From positions 1,054,001 to 1,118,000 of the forward strand of contig NZ_JBAMHQ010000001.1 in NCBI RefSeq assembly GCF_037081775.1: a stretch of DNA of 64,000 nucleotides, read 5' to 3'. A program made the position numbers and the translations under genes. The first letter of the stretch is position 1. Each line of letters opens with the position of its first letter. Below the pieces are notes generated by a model, which was not told where the DNA came from, searched no databases, and saw nothing but the letters and a program-made list of their open reading frames with translations. The DNA comes from Haladaptatus sp. ZSTT2 (lineage in GTDB: Archaea; Halobacteriota; Halobacteria; Halobacteriales; Halococcaceae). Below are positions 23,944-32,118 of this stretch, one piece after another.

Positions 23944-24813
23944 TCAGTGCGCGGCGAGGAATGCTCTGACGCGGGCTGGCGTGAGCGAGATGCGTGCGCC
24001 GACCTGCTGGCTCGCAAGCGCGCCACACGCCGCGGCGAATTCGAGCGAGTCGGGGAGCGAGGAGGCAGCCAGTTGCGAGTGGATGAACCCCGCGGCGAAC
24101 GCGTCGCCTGCGCCGGTCGAGTCGGTGGTTTCGATGTCGAAGCCGGGATGTGAGGCGAGTTTCCCCTCCGAGATGAGCTGTGCCCCGCCCTCTCCGAACT
24201 TGGTGACGACCACTCGGTCGGGGACGTTGAGATCGAATTTTTCAGAGGCTTGCTCCGCTTCGTGCCGGTTGAGAAAGAGGTAATCGACGTGCGGAAACGT
24301 CGCGGAGAAGTCACGAGAGGCGACGCGCCGACCCGGGTCGAAGCTGACGGGAACGTCCGCATCAGCCGCGAGTTCAGCGAGGTGGGCTGCGGTGTCCGGG
24401 CGCTGGCTCGTCAGGTGGAGGTGGTCTGCGCTCCTGACGTACTCGGCATCCACGTTTTCAGGCGTGACGGCTTCGTTCGCGCCCTTGTTGCCGAGTACCA
24501 TCACCTCGCCTGTTCGGTCGACGACGAGATATTTCACGGCCGTGTCACCCTCGACTGAAAGGAGGTGTGAGAGATCGAGACCGACCGCAGACAGTTCCTC
24601 GCGGGCAGCCACACCATTTTCGTCGGTGCCAACGCTGCCGATGAGTCCAGCGTCCGTGCCAAGCCCGGCGAGGGCGACTGCGGTGTTGGCCGCGCTCCCG
24701 CCGCCTGCCTTTTGTTGGGACTCGATGAGCGCCTCGCCGTCGGGTTCGGGGAGGCGGTCTACGCGCAGAGTCAGGTCCCAGTTTACGTGGCCAGCACAGA
24801 TGACGCGGGGCAT
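23944..24813 (-). CDS. PfkB-family sugar kinase, candidate ribose-1-phosphate kinase
   Basis: The 289-residue protein has both PfkB signatures: the N-terminal GGGSAANTAVALAGLG (about 37-52) and the C-terminal DSTGAGDAFAAGF (about 231-243) with the catalytic Asp. Its place between a nucleoside phosphorylase (45 bp downstream) and a ribose-1,5-bisphosphate isomerase fits the haloarchaeal ribose-1-phosphate kinase of the non-carboxylating pentose bisphosphate pathway. Other PfkB substrates (ribose, fructose 1-phosphate, adenosine) cannot be excluded by sequence alone. I used the ATG at 24813, as the first strand (PRVICAGHVN) follows it. Confidence 0.85.
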   Translation of the reverse strand: MPRVICAGHVNWDLTLRVDRLPEPDGEALIESQQKAGGGSAANTAVALAGLGTDAGLIGSVGTDENGVAAREELSAVGLDLSHLLSVEGDTAVKYLVVDRTGEVMVLGNKGANEAVTPENVDAEYVRSADHLHLTSQRPDTAAHLAELAADADVPVSFDPGRRVASRDFSATFPHVDYLFLNRHEAEQASEKFDLNVPDRVVVTKFGEGGAQLISEGKLASHPGFDIETTDSTGAGDAFAAGFIHSQLAASSLPDSLEFAAACGALASQQVGARISLTPARVRAFLAAH

Positions 24814-24851
24814 TAACACCGCCACTTCGGACGGTGAGACAAAAAACCTGC

Positions 24852-25679
24852 TTACCCGAGGACGGTGAACAGGAGTAGGTTGTGCGCGCCTGGGCCGAGA
24901 CCGACGGCGGCGATGAGCGCGAGCAACAGATAGCCCTCACGCGGGCTTTCGCGCACCGTCTCTGCAAGGAACGCGACGACGACGGTGGCGAGCGCGACCT
25001 TCACGAGGACGAACAGCCACACCGTGCCGAACAGGTCGGCCGTGGGCAGCGCGGCGGCGAACTCGATGATGGCCCGCGAAAGCGGCGTCTGCTCGCCAAA
25101 GCCGAGCGCGTCGATGCCAACGGCCGTCGAAACGCCGTCGAGCGTGTGGCCGAACACGACGAGCGCCCCCGCGCTCCCGGTGGTCGTGGCGATGTCGGGA
25201 AGCCCCACGCGAATGCCCGCCCAGACGAGCGCGGCGAGGATGCAGGTGATGAGGAGGCCAACGGCTGGCCAAAAGAGCATCAGCCCACCCTCACTCCCGC
25301 CAATAGCGAGGGTCGTTCCCGCGACGAGGACAATGCCGAGTTGTCCGGTTGCCGCGAGGATGCCCGGAGTCGAGCGCAGCGACCACTCGTCTGCGGGGCG
25401 GTCAGCCGAGACGGCCCAGATAGCACCCGCGATGATGAACGTCGAACCGTAAACGGTCGGTGAGCTAAACAGCGGCGCGATTGCTGAAGGCAGGCCCTCA
25501 ATCTGATAGAGGACGTACAGACTGGACCCCACGACCATCCACGGCGCGAAGGCGACGACGAGGTGGCGCGTGACCGGTGGCTTGCGCCGATAGAGCGCAC
25601 CGCCGACGATGGCGAGGGCGACGAAAAGAACCAACAGCACAGGGAGCGGCGGAATCGAAAACCCGTCCGGAAGTACCAT
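24852..25679 (-). CDS. DUF63 membrane protein
   Basis: The 275-residue protein has seven or eight membrane segments. It includes FGHTLDGVSTAVGID (about 175-189) and a C-terminal GLGPGAHNLLL, which are the conserved signatures of the archaeal DUF63 family. The function of that family is unknown. It lies in the nucleoside-catabolism run (38 bp before pfkB), so transport or membrane-bound metabolism of nucleoside-derived compounds is possible, but this is only context. Confidence 0.88.
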   Translation of the reverse strand: MVLPDGFSIPPLPVLLVLFVALAIVGGALYRRKPPVTRHLVVAFAPWMVVGSSLYVLYQIEGLPSAIAPLFSSPTVYGSTFIIAGAIWAVSADRPADEWSLRSTPGILAATGQLGIVLVAGTTLAIGGSEGGLMLFWPAVGLLITCILAALVWAGIRVGLPDIATTTGSAGALVVFGHTLDGVSTAVGIDALGFGEQTPLSRAIIEFAAALPTADLFGTVWLFVLVKVALATVVVAFLAETVRESPREGYLLLALIAAVGLGPGAHNLLLFTVLG

Positions 25680-25830
25680 AGCCACACTCGTGGCCGGGAG
25701 CAGTAAACGCGTTGCGGTCTTTTAGATGGAGTGTCGTCCCTGTTCAGCCAGCAGTTACCAAGTGTTCTGGATTCCAGGTGGCCGCGTTAGGAAAGAGACG
25801 AGAGGTCCCAGAGGAAAGACGAGACCCCTC

Positions 25831-26790
25831 TCAGGGTGCTTCCCATGGGTTGATGACACGCTCGCCAAACAGTTCGCGCATCAGGATGACGATGCTTTCG
25901 GGCGGGAACTGGCCGCGTTCGGTGACGATGGCATCGACGTAGCGCGGCGGTGTCACATCGAAGGCCGGGTTGTTGATATGAATATCACCAATCTCCGCGC
26001 GTACGTCGTCTGCGAGCACTTCGGTCGCGTCGCGCTCTTCGATTTCGACGGTGTGGCCGGTCATCGTCGCCGGGTGGAGTTTGATGGTCTGGGCGGCGAC
26101 CATCACCTGCGTCCCCATGTCGCGGGCGTTCACAGCGAGGCCGCTCGTGCCGATTTTGTTGATGACAGAGCCATCCGCGGCGATGCTGTCCGCGCCGACG
26201 AGAACGTGGTCGACGTCGTTCAGGTAGTGGCGGGCGGCGTTATCCACGATGAGCGTGACGTCGACACCCAACTCGGCCAGTTGGCGGGCGGTGATGTGGC
26301 CCTGATTTCGGGGACGCGTCTCTCTGACGTAGGCGGTGAGTTCTTTGCCGTCTTCGACGGCCGCGCGCACACAGGCGATGACGTCCGTCGAGTGACAGTG
26401 AGTCATGATAGTGTCGCCGTCGCGCAGCCGGTTGCCGCCAAAGCGCCCGAGGTCGTCTTGGGCGCGTTCGAGTTGTCCGCAGAAGGCGGCGACGCGCCGC
26501 TCTACTGAGGCTTTGAGTTCCTCGACCGTGGTTCCCTCCATTCCGAGCAGGACGTAGCGAAGCGCGTTCGGGAGGCTGACGGCGGTTGGGCGGGTGTCGT
26601 GGAGCACGCGTGCCGCGGCGCGGAGTTCGGCGCGAAACGCGTCGGGGGTGGTCGCGGTGCTCGCTTCTGCCTGTGCGCCGAGGGCGCGCGCGGCGGCGTC
26701 TGCGATGGTCGCTGCGCCGCGAATCTCCATCTCCGCGATGGCGGTGGCCGTTTCGGTCACCTCGGTGTGGAGCGTATCGGGCGTGGTCAT
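25831..26790 (-). CDS. Ribose-1,5-bisphosphate isomerase (eIF2B-like family)
   Basis: The 319-residue protein belongs to the eIF2B alpha/MtnA/R15P-isomerase group. The catalytic pair is visible: C132 in MTHCHS and D201 in VGADSI, together with RETRPRNQG (156-164) and NPAFDVTPP near the C-terminus, which separates it from MtnA and from true eIF2B subunits. It turns ribose 1,5-bisphosphate into ribulose 1,5-bisphosphate. No rbcL is in the window; in haloarchaea without RuBisCO the product is dephosphorylated and cleaved. I chose the ATG at 26790 over one 14 codons upstream. Confidence 0.92.
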   Translation of the reverse strand: MTTPDTLHTEVTETATAIAEMEIRGAATIADAAARALGAQAEASTATTPDAFRAELRAAARVLHDTRPTAVSLPNALRYVLLGMEGTTVEELKASVERRVAAFCGQLERAQDDLGRFGGNRLRDGDTIMTHCHSTDVIACVRAAVEDGKELTAYVRETRPRNQGHITARQLAELGVDVTLIVDNAARHYLNDVDHVLVGADSIAADGSVINKIGTSGLAVNARDMGTQVMVAAQTIKLHPATMTGHTVEIEERDATEVLADDVRAEIGDIHINNPAFDVTPPRYVDAIVTERGQFPPESIVILMRELFGERVINPWEAP

Positions 26791-26832
26791 GACATCTAAT
26801 TGGTATCCGGCGGGGAAAAGTCGATGGGGCAA

Positions 26833-26840
26833 TTTTTACT
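26833..26840 (+). promoter_or_regulatory. TATA-like box of deoC
   Basis: TTTTTACT, centred about 26 nt before the ATG at 26863. It lies in the 72-bp spacer shared with the divergent isomerase gene. Confidence 0.5.
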
Positions 26841-26862
26841 CCGAGGGCTTTTTTGGTGCACT

Positions 26863-27507
26863 ATGAACGCAGACCGCCTCGCCTCGATGCTCGACCACAC
26901 GGTACTTGGTCCGGAGACGACCTTCGACGACGTACTCGCCGTCCTCGACGACGCGCGCGAGTTCGGTATGAACGCCTGCATCCCGCCGTGCTACGTCAAA
27001 GAAGCGAATGAGTACGCCCCCGACGTGACGCTCGCCACGGTGGTAGGATTCCCCCACGGTCAGAACACGACCGTCGCAAAGCGCGACGAAGCCGAAGACG
27101 TGTGGGACGACGGCGCAGACGAGATTGACATGGTCATCAACATCGGCCGGCTGAAAGCCGGCGAGTACGACGCCGTTCGCGCCGACATCGCAGAAGTCGT
27201 CGCCGCCGTCCCCCTGCCGGTGAAGGTCATCATCGAGACGGCGCTACTCACCGACGATGAAAAACACAAAGCCTGCGAGTTGGCCAAAGAGGCAGACGCC
27301 GCCTACGTCAAGACCTCGACTGGCTTCGCAGATGGCGGTGCGACGGTCGCTGACGTGGAACTGATGGCCGAGTACCTCCCCGTCAAGGCGAGCGGCGGCG
27401 TCGGCAACTGGGAAGAGGCCAAAGCGATGATAGAAGCGGGCGCAGAGCGCATCGGGGCGTCCTCGGGCGTGGCCATCATGAAGAGCTACCTCGCCGCACA
27501 GGAGTAG
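26863..27507 (+). CDS. deoC: Deoxyribose-phosphate aldolase
   Basis: The 214-residue TIM-barrel enzyme has the Schiff-base lysine K150 in AYVKTSTGF, a conserved Asp in IDMVINIG (89) and the second lysine in VKASGGV (about 183). It cleaves 2-deoxyribose 5-phosphate into acetaldehyde and glyceraldehyde 3-phosphate, the last step of deoxynucleoside breakdown. It is divergent from ribose-1,5-bisphosphate isomerase, so the two branches, deoxyribose and ribose, sit side by side. The ATG at 26863 agrees with the family's N-terminus ([10 protein letters not shown]). Confidence 0.96.
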   Translation: MNADRLASMLDHTVLGPETTFDDVLAVLDDAREFGMNACIPPCYVKEANEYAPDVTLATVVGFPHGQNTTVAKRDEAEDVWDDGADEIDMVINIGRLKAGEYDAVRADIAEVVAAVPLPVKVIIETALLTDDEKHKACELAKEADAAYVKTSTGFADGGATVADVELMAEYLPVKASGGVGNWEEAKAMIEAGAERIGASSGVAIMKSYLAAQE

Positions 27508-27559
27508 CCACGCAATCCGTCGCGTTTTTGCCTCCCCGGCCGTTAGCGTCGCCAAGCGA

Positions 27560-28813
27560 ATGGCCCGCTATCACATCGAGACGTACGGGTGTACCTCGAA
27601 TCAAGGCGAGAGTCGCTACATCGAGCAGGCGCTCCGCGACGGGGGACACTACCGCGCAGAGGGCCCCGAGGACGCCGACGTCGCCATTTTGAACACCTGT
27701 ACCGTCATCGAAAAGACCGAACGCAACATGATTCGGCGGGCGGAAGAACTCCAATCTACGACGAGCGACCTCATCGTCACCGGGTGTATGGCGCTCGCAC
27801 AGGGCGAGGAGTTCGAAGACGCCGGTATCGACGCCCAGATTCTCCACTGGGACGAGGTGCCAAACGCCGTGCTCAACGGGGAGTGCCCGACGCCGACGCC
27901 CGACTCGAAGCCGATTCTCGATGGGACGATTGGCATCCTCCCCATCGCCCGCGGCTGTATGAGCAACTGCTCGTACTGCATCACGAAGTTCGCGACGGGC
28001 AAAATCGACTCGCCTTCTGTCGAGGAGAACGTCCGCAAGGCTCGTGCGCTCGTCCACGCCGGTGCAAAAGAGATCCGCATCACGGGTCAGGACACGGGCG
28101 TCTACGGCTGGGACAAGGGCGAACGTCAGCTCCACACCCTGTTAGACGAAATCTGCCAGATTGAGGGTGACTTTCGCGTGCGCGTTGGGATGGCGAACCC
28201 GAAGGGCGTCCACGGCATCCAAGAGGAGCTCGCAGCCGTGTTCGCCAAACACGACAAGCTCTACAACTTCCTGCACGCGCCCGTCCAGAGCGGGTCGAAC
28301 GACGTGCTTGGGGACATGCGCCGCCAGCATCAAGTCGAGGAGTACGTCGAAGTCGTTGAGACGTTCGACGATGCCCTTGATTACTGGACGCTCTCAACCG
28401 ACTTTATCGTCGGCTTCCCGACGGAGACGGACGCAGACCACCAGATGAGCATGGCGCTCCTGCGCGAAACGCGCCCCGAGAAGGTGAACATCACGCGCTT
28501 CTCGAAGCGTCCCGGCACGGACGCCGCGAAAATGAAGGGCCTCGGCGGGACGCTCAAGAAAGAACGCTCGAAGGAGATGTCCACGGCGAAGCACGAAATC
28601 GTGGGCGAAGCCTACGAGGAGATGGTTGGGACCGTCCAACGTGATTGCCTCGTCGTAGAGCAGGGGACGGCCGACTCCGTGAAGTGCCGAGACGGAGCCT
28701 ATCGCCAGATTATCGTCCAGAATGCCACAGACCACGGTATCGAACCCGGCGACTTCGTGGACGTGGAAGTTACCGGACACCAGACGGTGTACGCCTTCGG
28801 AAAACCGCTGTAA
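27560..28813 (+). CDS. tRNA t6A37 methylthiotransferase (archaeal e-MtaB type)
   Basis: The 417-residue radical-SAM enzyme has the N-terminal methylthiotransferase domain with cysteines C11, C47 and C76 binding one iron-sulfur cluster, the radical-SAM motif C133xxxC137xxC140, and a C-terminal TRAM domain (about 350-417) for tRNA binding. It adds methylthio to N6-threonylcarbamoyladenosine at position 37 of tRNAs decoding ANN codons. The archaeal branch is related to human CDKAL1. The ATG at 27560 gives the right start (YHIETYGCTSN). Confidence 0.94.
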   Translation: MARYHIETYGCTSNQGESRYIEQALRDGGHYRAEGPEDADVAILNTCTVIEKTERNMIRRAEELQSTTSDLIVTGCMALAQGEEFEDAGIDAQILHWDEVPNAVLNGECPTPTPDSKPILDGTIGILPIARGCMSNCSYCITKFATGKIDSPSVEENVRKARALVHAGAKEIRITGQDTGVYGWDKGERQLHTLLDEICQIEGDFRVRVGMANPKGVHGIQEELAAVFAKHDKLYNFLHAPVQSGSNDVLGDMRRQHQVEEYVEVVETFDDALDYWTLSTDFIVGFPTETDADHQMSMALLRETRPEKVNITRFSKRPGTDAAKMKGLGGTLKKERSKEMSTAKHEIVGEAYEEMVGTVQRDCLVVEQGTADSVKCRDGAYRQIIVQNATDHGIEPGDFVDVEVTGHQTVYAFGKPL

Positions 28814-28833
28814 GTTTTGCTTAACAGACCGTT

Positions 28834-29754
28834 TCAATCGTCAAACCGCCGGAGCAGTCGGTTGGTTTCCTCGTCTTCCTTCCATTCCCCCAACTCTTTC
28901 GGGTCGATGTGGACGAACACGTCGTCAACCTGAGCAATGTCTCTGATTGAAGAGACGACGGCAGTCTCGATGTCGTGGGCTTCAAGCAGCGTCAGGTCGC
29001 CTTCGACTTCGATGTGCAGGCTCACGTCGATCTCCGGGCCGACGTAGTGGGCGACGACCTCGTGTGCACCAGATACTTTCGGGTGGGCGAGCGCCCGGCG
29101 GAGGATTTCGATGCGCAGTTCTTCAGGGGGAGCCGCGCCGACGAGGTAGGCGACGTTGTCACGGACGATTTCGATGCCGGTGTACAGAATGCCAATCGAG
29201 ACGAGGCCAGCGGCGAGCGGGTCTAAGATGGGGAAACCAATCGACGCGCCGACCACGCCCACGAGTGCGGCGCTCGCCGTGAGAATGTCGTTTCGGTTGT
29301 CGAGCGCGGTTGCGGTGACGGCGGGCGAATGATACCGACTGCCCACGTCGAGGCAGTAGCGGTAGAGGCCGAACTTGATGACCGCCGCCCCAGCGAGCAC
29401 CGCGATAGCGTAGGGGCCTGCGGGCGGTGAAACGGTGCCCATCAACACCGACGACACCGACTGGACGAGAATGAGCACACCTGCGACGAAGATGCCGATG
29501 GCGATGACGAGCGAGACGAACGGTTCGATTCGCTCGTGGCCGTGGGGGTGTTCGAAGTCAGGCGGTTGGGTGGTGAGATAGAGCCCGCCGAGAACAACCG
29601 CCGAGTACACCGCGTCTGCGAGACTGTTTACGGCTTCGGAGCCGACGGCCAGCGAGCCAGTCGAGTACCACACCGCCGCCTTCGTCGCCATGAGCAGCAG
29701 GTTCGCCCCCAGAATAACGAGGCCAACCCGGCGGATTGCGGCGGCGCGCGACAT
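28834..29754 (-). CDS. Cation diffusion facilitator (CDF) transporter
   Basis: The 306-residue protein has six membrane segments within the first 210 residues and a cytosolic CDF-C domain (about 215-290). Metal-site residues are visible in the second helix (SEAVNSLADAVYS, Asp and Asn) and in helix V (TALDNRNDILTA), and a short His-containing loop (FEHPHGHERIEP) follows helix II. CDF proteins export Zn2+, Fe2+ or Mn2+ in exchange for protons; the specificity is not readable. The helix V motif has N/D rather than the zinc H/D pair, which points to Mn or Fe. Confidence 0.92.
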   Translation of the reverse strand: MSRAAAIRRVGLVILGANLLLMATKAAVWYSTGSLAVGSEAVNSLADAVYSAVVLGGLYLTTQPPDFEHPHGHERIEPFVSLVIAIGIFVAGVLILVQSVSSVLMGTVSPPAGPYAIAVLAGAAVIKFGLYRYCLDVGSRYHSPAVTATALDNRNDILTASAALVGVVGASIGFPILDPLAAGLVSIGILYTGIEIVRDNVAYLVGAAPPEELRIEILRRALAHPKVSGAHEVVAHYVGPEIDVSLHIEVEGDLTLLEAHDIETAVVSSIRDIAQVDDVFVHIDPKELGEWKEDEETNRLLRRFDD

Positions 29755-29808
29755 GGAGTCGTGGTTGGCGACCCGAGCGTATAGTGGCTTCGGCGTGCGA
29801 TTGTGACC

Positions 29809-30351
29809 TTATTCGATGACGACGGGGCCGTTTTCGCGCTCGACACGTGTCCCGTCCTGTGCGGCGAACGCGTCGTGGAGATGGTCGTAGGTCTCGGAGA
29901 GAGCTTCGACGATGACTTTCGTGTCGCTCACGAGCGGCATAAAGTTCGTATCACCGTTCCATCGCGGCACGACGTGGGTGTGGAGGTGGTCGCCAATCGA
30001 CCCGCCCGCGGCGGGGCCGAGGTTGAGCCCGGCGTTGAACCCTTGGACGCCGCCCATCGCGGTTTCGAGTGCGTCGAACGTGCGCTGTTTGAGTTTGGCG
30101 TGGTCGAGGAGTTCTGCGTCGGTGAGGTCGCCGTAGTCGCCGGTGTGTGTGCGGGGAATCACCATCACGTGCCCCGGGTTGTAGGGGTAGTTGTTACAGA
30201 GGACGAACGTGTGTTCGCTCGCCGCGACGACCAGATTCTCGCGGGCGTTCTCACGGGTCGGGAGGTCACAAAAGACACAGCCATCTCCAGTGTCGCGCTT
30301 GTCCTCGCGTTTGATCCACTCGATGCGCCAGGGGGCAAACAGCTGTTCCAT
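29809..30351 (-). CDS. HIT-family hydrolase / nucleotidyltransferase
   Basis: The 180-residue protein has the histidine triad HLHTH at 122-126 with the following VV, the NPGHVMVIPRTH strand (58-69), and two cysteines (C25xxC28) of a small zinc site near the N-terminus. It resembles archaeal Ap4A phosphorylase-like HIT proteins, which hydrolyse nucleotidyl phosphates. Exact substrate unknown. A TATA-like stretch lies 80-105 bp upstream. Confidence 0.92.
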   Translation of the reverse strand: MEQLFAPWRIEWIKREDKRDTGDGCVFCDLPTRENARENLVVAASEHTFVLCNNYPYNPGHVMVIPRTHTGDYGDLTDAELLDHAKLKQRTFDALETAMGGVQGFNAGLNLGPAAGGSIGDHLHTHVVPRWNGDTNFMPLVSDTKVIVEALSETYDHLHDAFAAQDGTRVERENGPVVIE

Positions 30352-30442
30352 GCCGCTCGTGGTGGCGCAACCGGGTTAAATCCCCGGCAGAGTGGGCTCT
30401 GTCGATTGATTGCGATAGTGTAGCACACTGGCGGCAAAACGC

Positions 30443-30456
30443 CTATATAAATATTA
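30443..30456. promoter_or_regulatory. AT-rich TATA-like element and 10-bp palindrome between divergent genes
   Basis: CTATATAAATATTA at 30443-30456, followed by the palindrome ACCATATGGT at 30459-30468. It can serve the HIT gene (minus) or the zinc-ribbon gene (plus). A second box for the plus gene is TTTTTATG at 30595-30602, about 32 nt before its ATG. Confidence 0.4.
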
Positions 30457-30630
30457 CGACCATATGGTGTTTAACCACCCCCAAAACACTCTTAGCTCAG
30501 GTTGTAAACGCTCTAAAGGCCTATGGAACAGTCATTTGCCCCATTCGCCCCCCGTATGGCGAAAACCGTCTGAAACAAGGTGCAACAGATTGGGGTTTTT
30601 ATGCTCTCCCCGGTGCCAGTACAAGATACG

Positions 30631-30831
30631 ATGTCAACCCAGAACCGAACCCCAGGCGACATGACCGAAGATTGCAACGCGTGCGGTCGTGACACGCCCC
30701 ACAAAGTCGCCCTGAAGCTCCTCACAGAGAGCGACAAACCGGAGAACGCGAAATTCTCGCGCGAGCCCTACCGCGTGAGCACGTGCATGAACTGTGGTCA
30801 CGAGACCACGCTTCGGATGAACAACGCATAA
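30631..30831 (+). CDS. Small zinc-ribbon protein (probably DUF7835)
   Basis: The 66-residue protein has two CxxC pairs (CNACG near residue 14 and CMNCG near 54) and the conserved SDKPENAKFSREPYRV between them, ending RMNNA. This matches a haloarchaea-specific beta-ribbon family that I recall as DUF7835. Function unknown; an adaptor or nucleic-acid-binding role is possible. I chose the ATG at 30631 because conservation begins close after it. Confidence 0.85.
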   Translation: MSTQNRTPGDMTEDCNACGRDTPHKVALKLLTESDKPENAKFSREPYRVSTCMNCGHETTLRMNNA

Positions 30832-30884
30832 AAATCGATTCCTCGCTGACGAACGGTCCTCCAACCGTTCTACATCTTTCGAGA

Positions 30885-31775
30885 TTACGCCGTCGTAATC
30901 TCACACCCATCTTCGGTGACGATGATGGTGTGCTCTTTTTGACTCACGAGGTGACCGTCTGCTTCCTTGAGCACCGGGTAGCCGTGGACGATGCCGTTGC
31001 GCTTCAGGCGGCGGAGCGCCATCTCCGCGCGGTCGGTGTCGAGCCAGCGGATGGCAAAGGGAAGCGTGCGAAACTCTTCTGTAATCTGGTCGAGTGCTTG
31101 GCGAGCCTGCCGGTTGCGAATCGGGCGCTCGTGTTCGAGCGCGAAAATCTCCTCTTTGCTCCCTTCGCGCACCTTGCCGCTGCCGTCGGTGGCGAACGGT
31201 TCGATGGCGACCACGTCACCAACTTCGAGTTCGACGCCCGTCGAAACGGCCCGATTCGGAATGGTCGGCTGGGTGTGCTGTTGCCAGTGGTCGAGACCGT
31301 GACCCGTGAGATTCACGACGGGGTTGAACCCGTAGCTCGTGATGACGTCTTCAATCTCCGCGCCGAGTTCGCCCGTGCTGACGCCCGGCTCGACGAGGTC
31401 GAGAGCGGCTTCGAGCGCCTGCTCTGGGGCTTCTTTGAGGTCAGTGTGACCCGAAAGGTCAACAGTAATCGCCGTGTCTGCGAGCCAGCCATCGATGTGG
31501 ACGCCGATGTCTAAGTTAATCATCTCCTCGCCGAACACCGACTCGTCGCCGATTTTCGGCGTGGCGTGTGCGGCTTCCTCATCGATGCTGATGTTCACCG
31601 GGAAGGCAGGCTCGCCGCCGAGTTCGCGGATGCGATTTTCTGCGAACGTTGCGACCTCTAAATGTTTGACGCCAACTTCGACTTTATCGGCAGCCTCTTC
31701 GCGGACCTGCGCGAGGATGCGGCCTGCCTCTCGGTTCTTCTCGTACGATTCCGAAGAAAGGTCGATATCGCTCAT
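30885..31775 (-). CDS. map: Methionine aminopeptidase (type II, archaeal)
   Basis: The 296-residue protein has the pita-bread fold. Metal ligands are visible: D in INLDIGVHIDGW, D in LADTAITVD, H in NLTGHGLDHW, E in VAIEPFATDG and a C-terminal E in SQKEHTIIV. It removes the initiator methionine from new proteins. Length and absence of an N-terminal extension fit archaeal type II enzymes. Confidence 0.96.
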   Translation of the reverse strand: MSDIDLSSESYEKNREAGRILAQVREEAADKVEVGVKHLEVATFAENRIRELGGEPAFPVNISIDEEAAHATPKIGDESVFGEEMINLDIGVHIDGWLADTAITVDLSGHTDLKEAPEQALEAALDLVEPGVSTGELGAEIEDVITSYGFNPVVNLTGHGLDHWQQHTQPTIPNRAVSTGVELEVGDVVAIEPFATDGSGKVREGSKEEIFALEHERPIRNRQARQALDQITEEFRTLPFAIRWLDTDRAEMALRRLKRNGIVHGYPVLKEADGHLVSQKEHTIIVTEDGCEITTA

Positions 31776-31812
31776 ACCGGCTTTTCGCCGGAGCGGTCCA
31801 AAGGGTTTGCGA

Positions 31813-31935
31813 CTACTTGGTCTCGACCCACGAACACTCGTGGCACGTCATGAGCCCCTGTACGTTTACGAGTCCACTCCCGCAATCTGGACATGCTGTC
31901 CGCTGTTCCCCTCGTTTCACTGTTAGTTGTGCCAT
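31813..31935 (-). CDS. 40-residue zinc-ribbon microprotein
   Basis: The protein starts MAQLTVKRGEQ and has two CxxC pairs (CPDCG, CHECSW), ending VETK, a minimal zinc ribbon. A TATA-like box on the minus strand (31960-31967) is 28 nt upstream of the ATG at 31935, which supports a real leaderless gene. Function unknown; small zinc proteins of this kind are numerous in haloarchaea. Confidence 0.75.
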   Translation of the reverse strand: MAQLTVKRGEQRTACPDCGSGLVNVQGLMTCHECSWVETK

Positions 31936-31959
31936 GAGAGGAGGTATGAGATTCGTCGA

Positions 31960-31967
31960 TATTAAAA
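31960..31967 (-). promoter_or_regulatory. TATA-like box of the 40-residue zinc-ribbon gene
   Basis: TTTTAATA on the minus strand, centred 28 nt from the ATG at 31935. Confidence 0.5.
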
Positions 31968-32118
31968 CTGACCCACGACGATTGTCGATAGTCAATCACA
32001 GGTGGATGAGTGTCGAAATAAATGATGAGAGACCGTAGGGTTACGGTGGACGGAAGTCGTCTCAGAATATCTGTCAGTCGAATCAGAGCCCGGCGGCGAG
32101 GCAAAGACACGCGACTGA

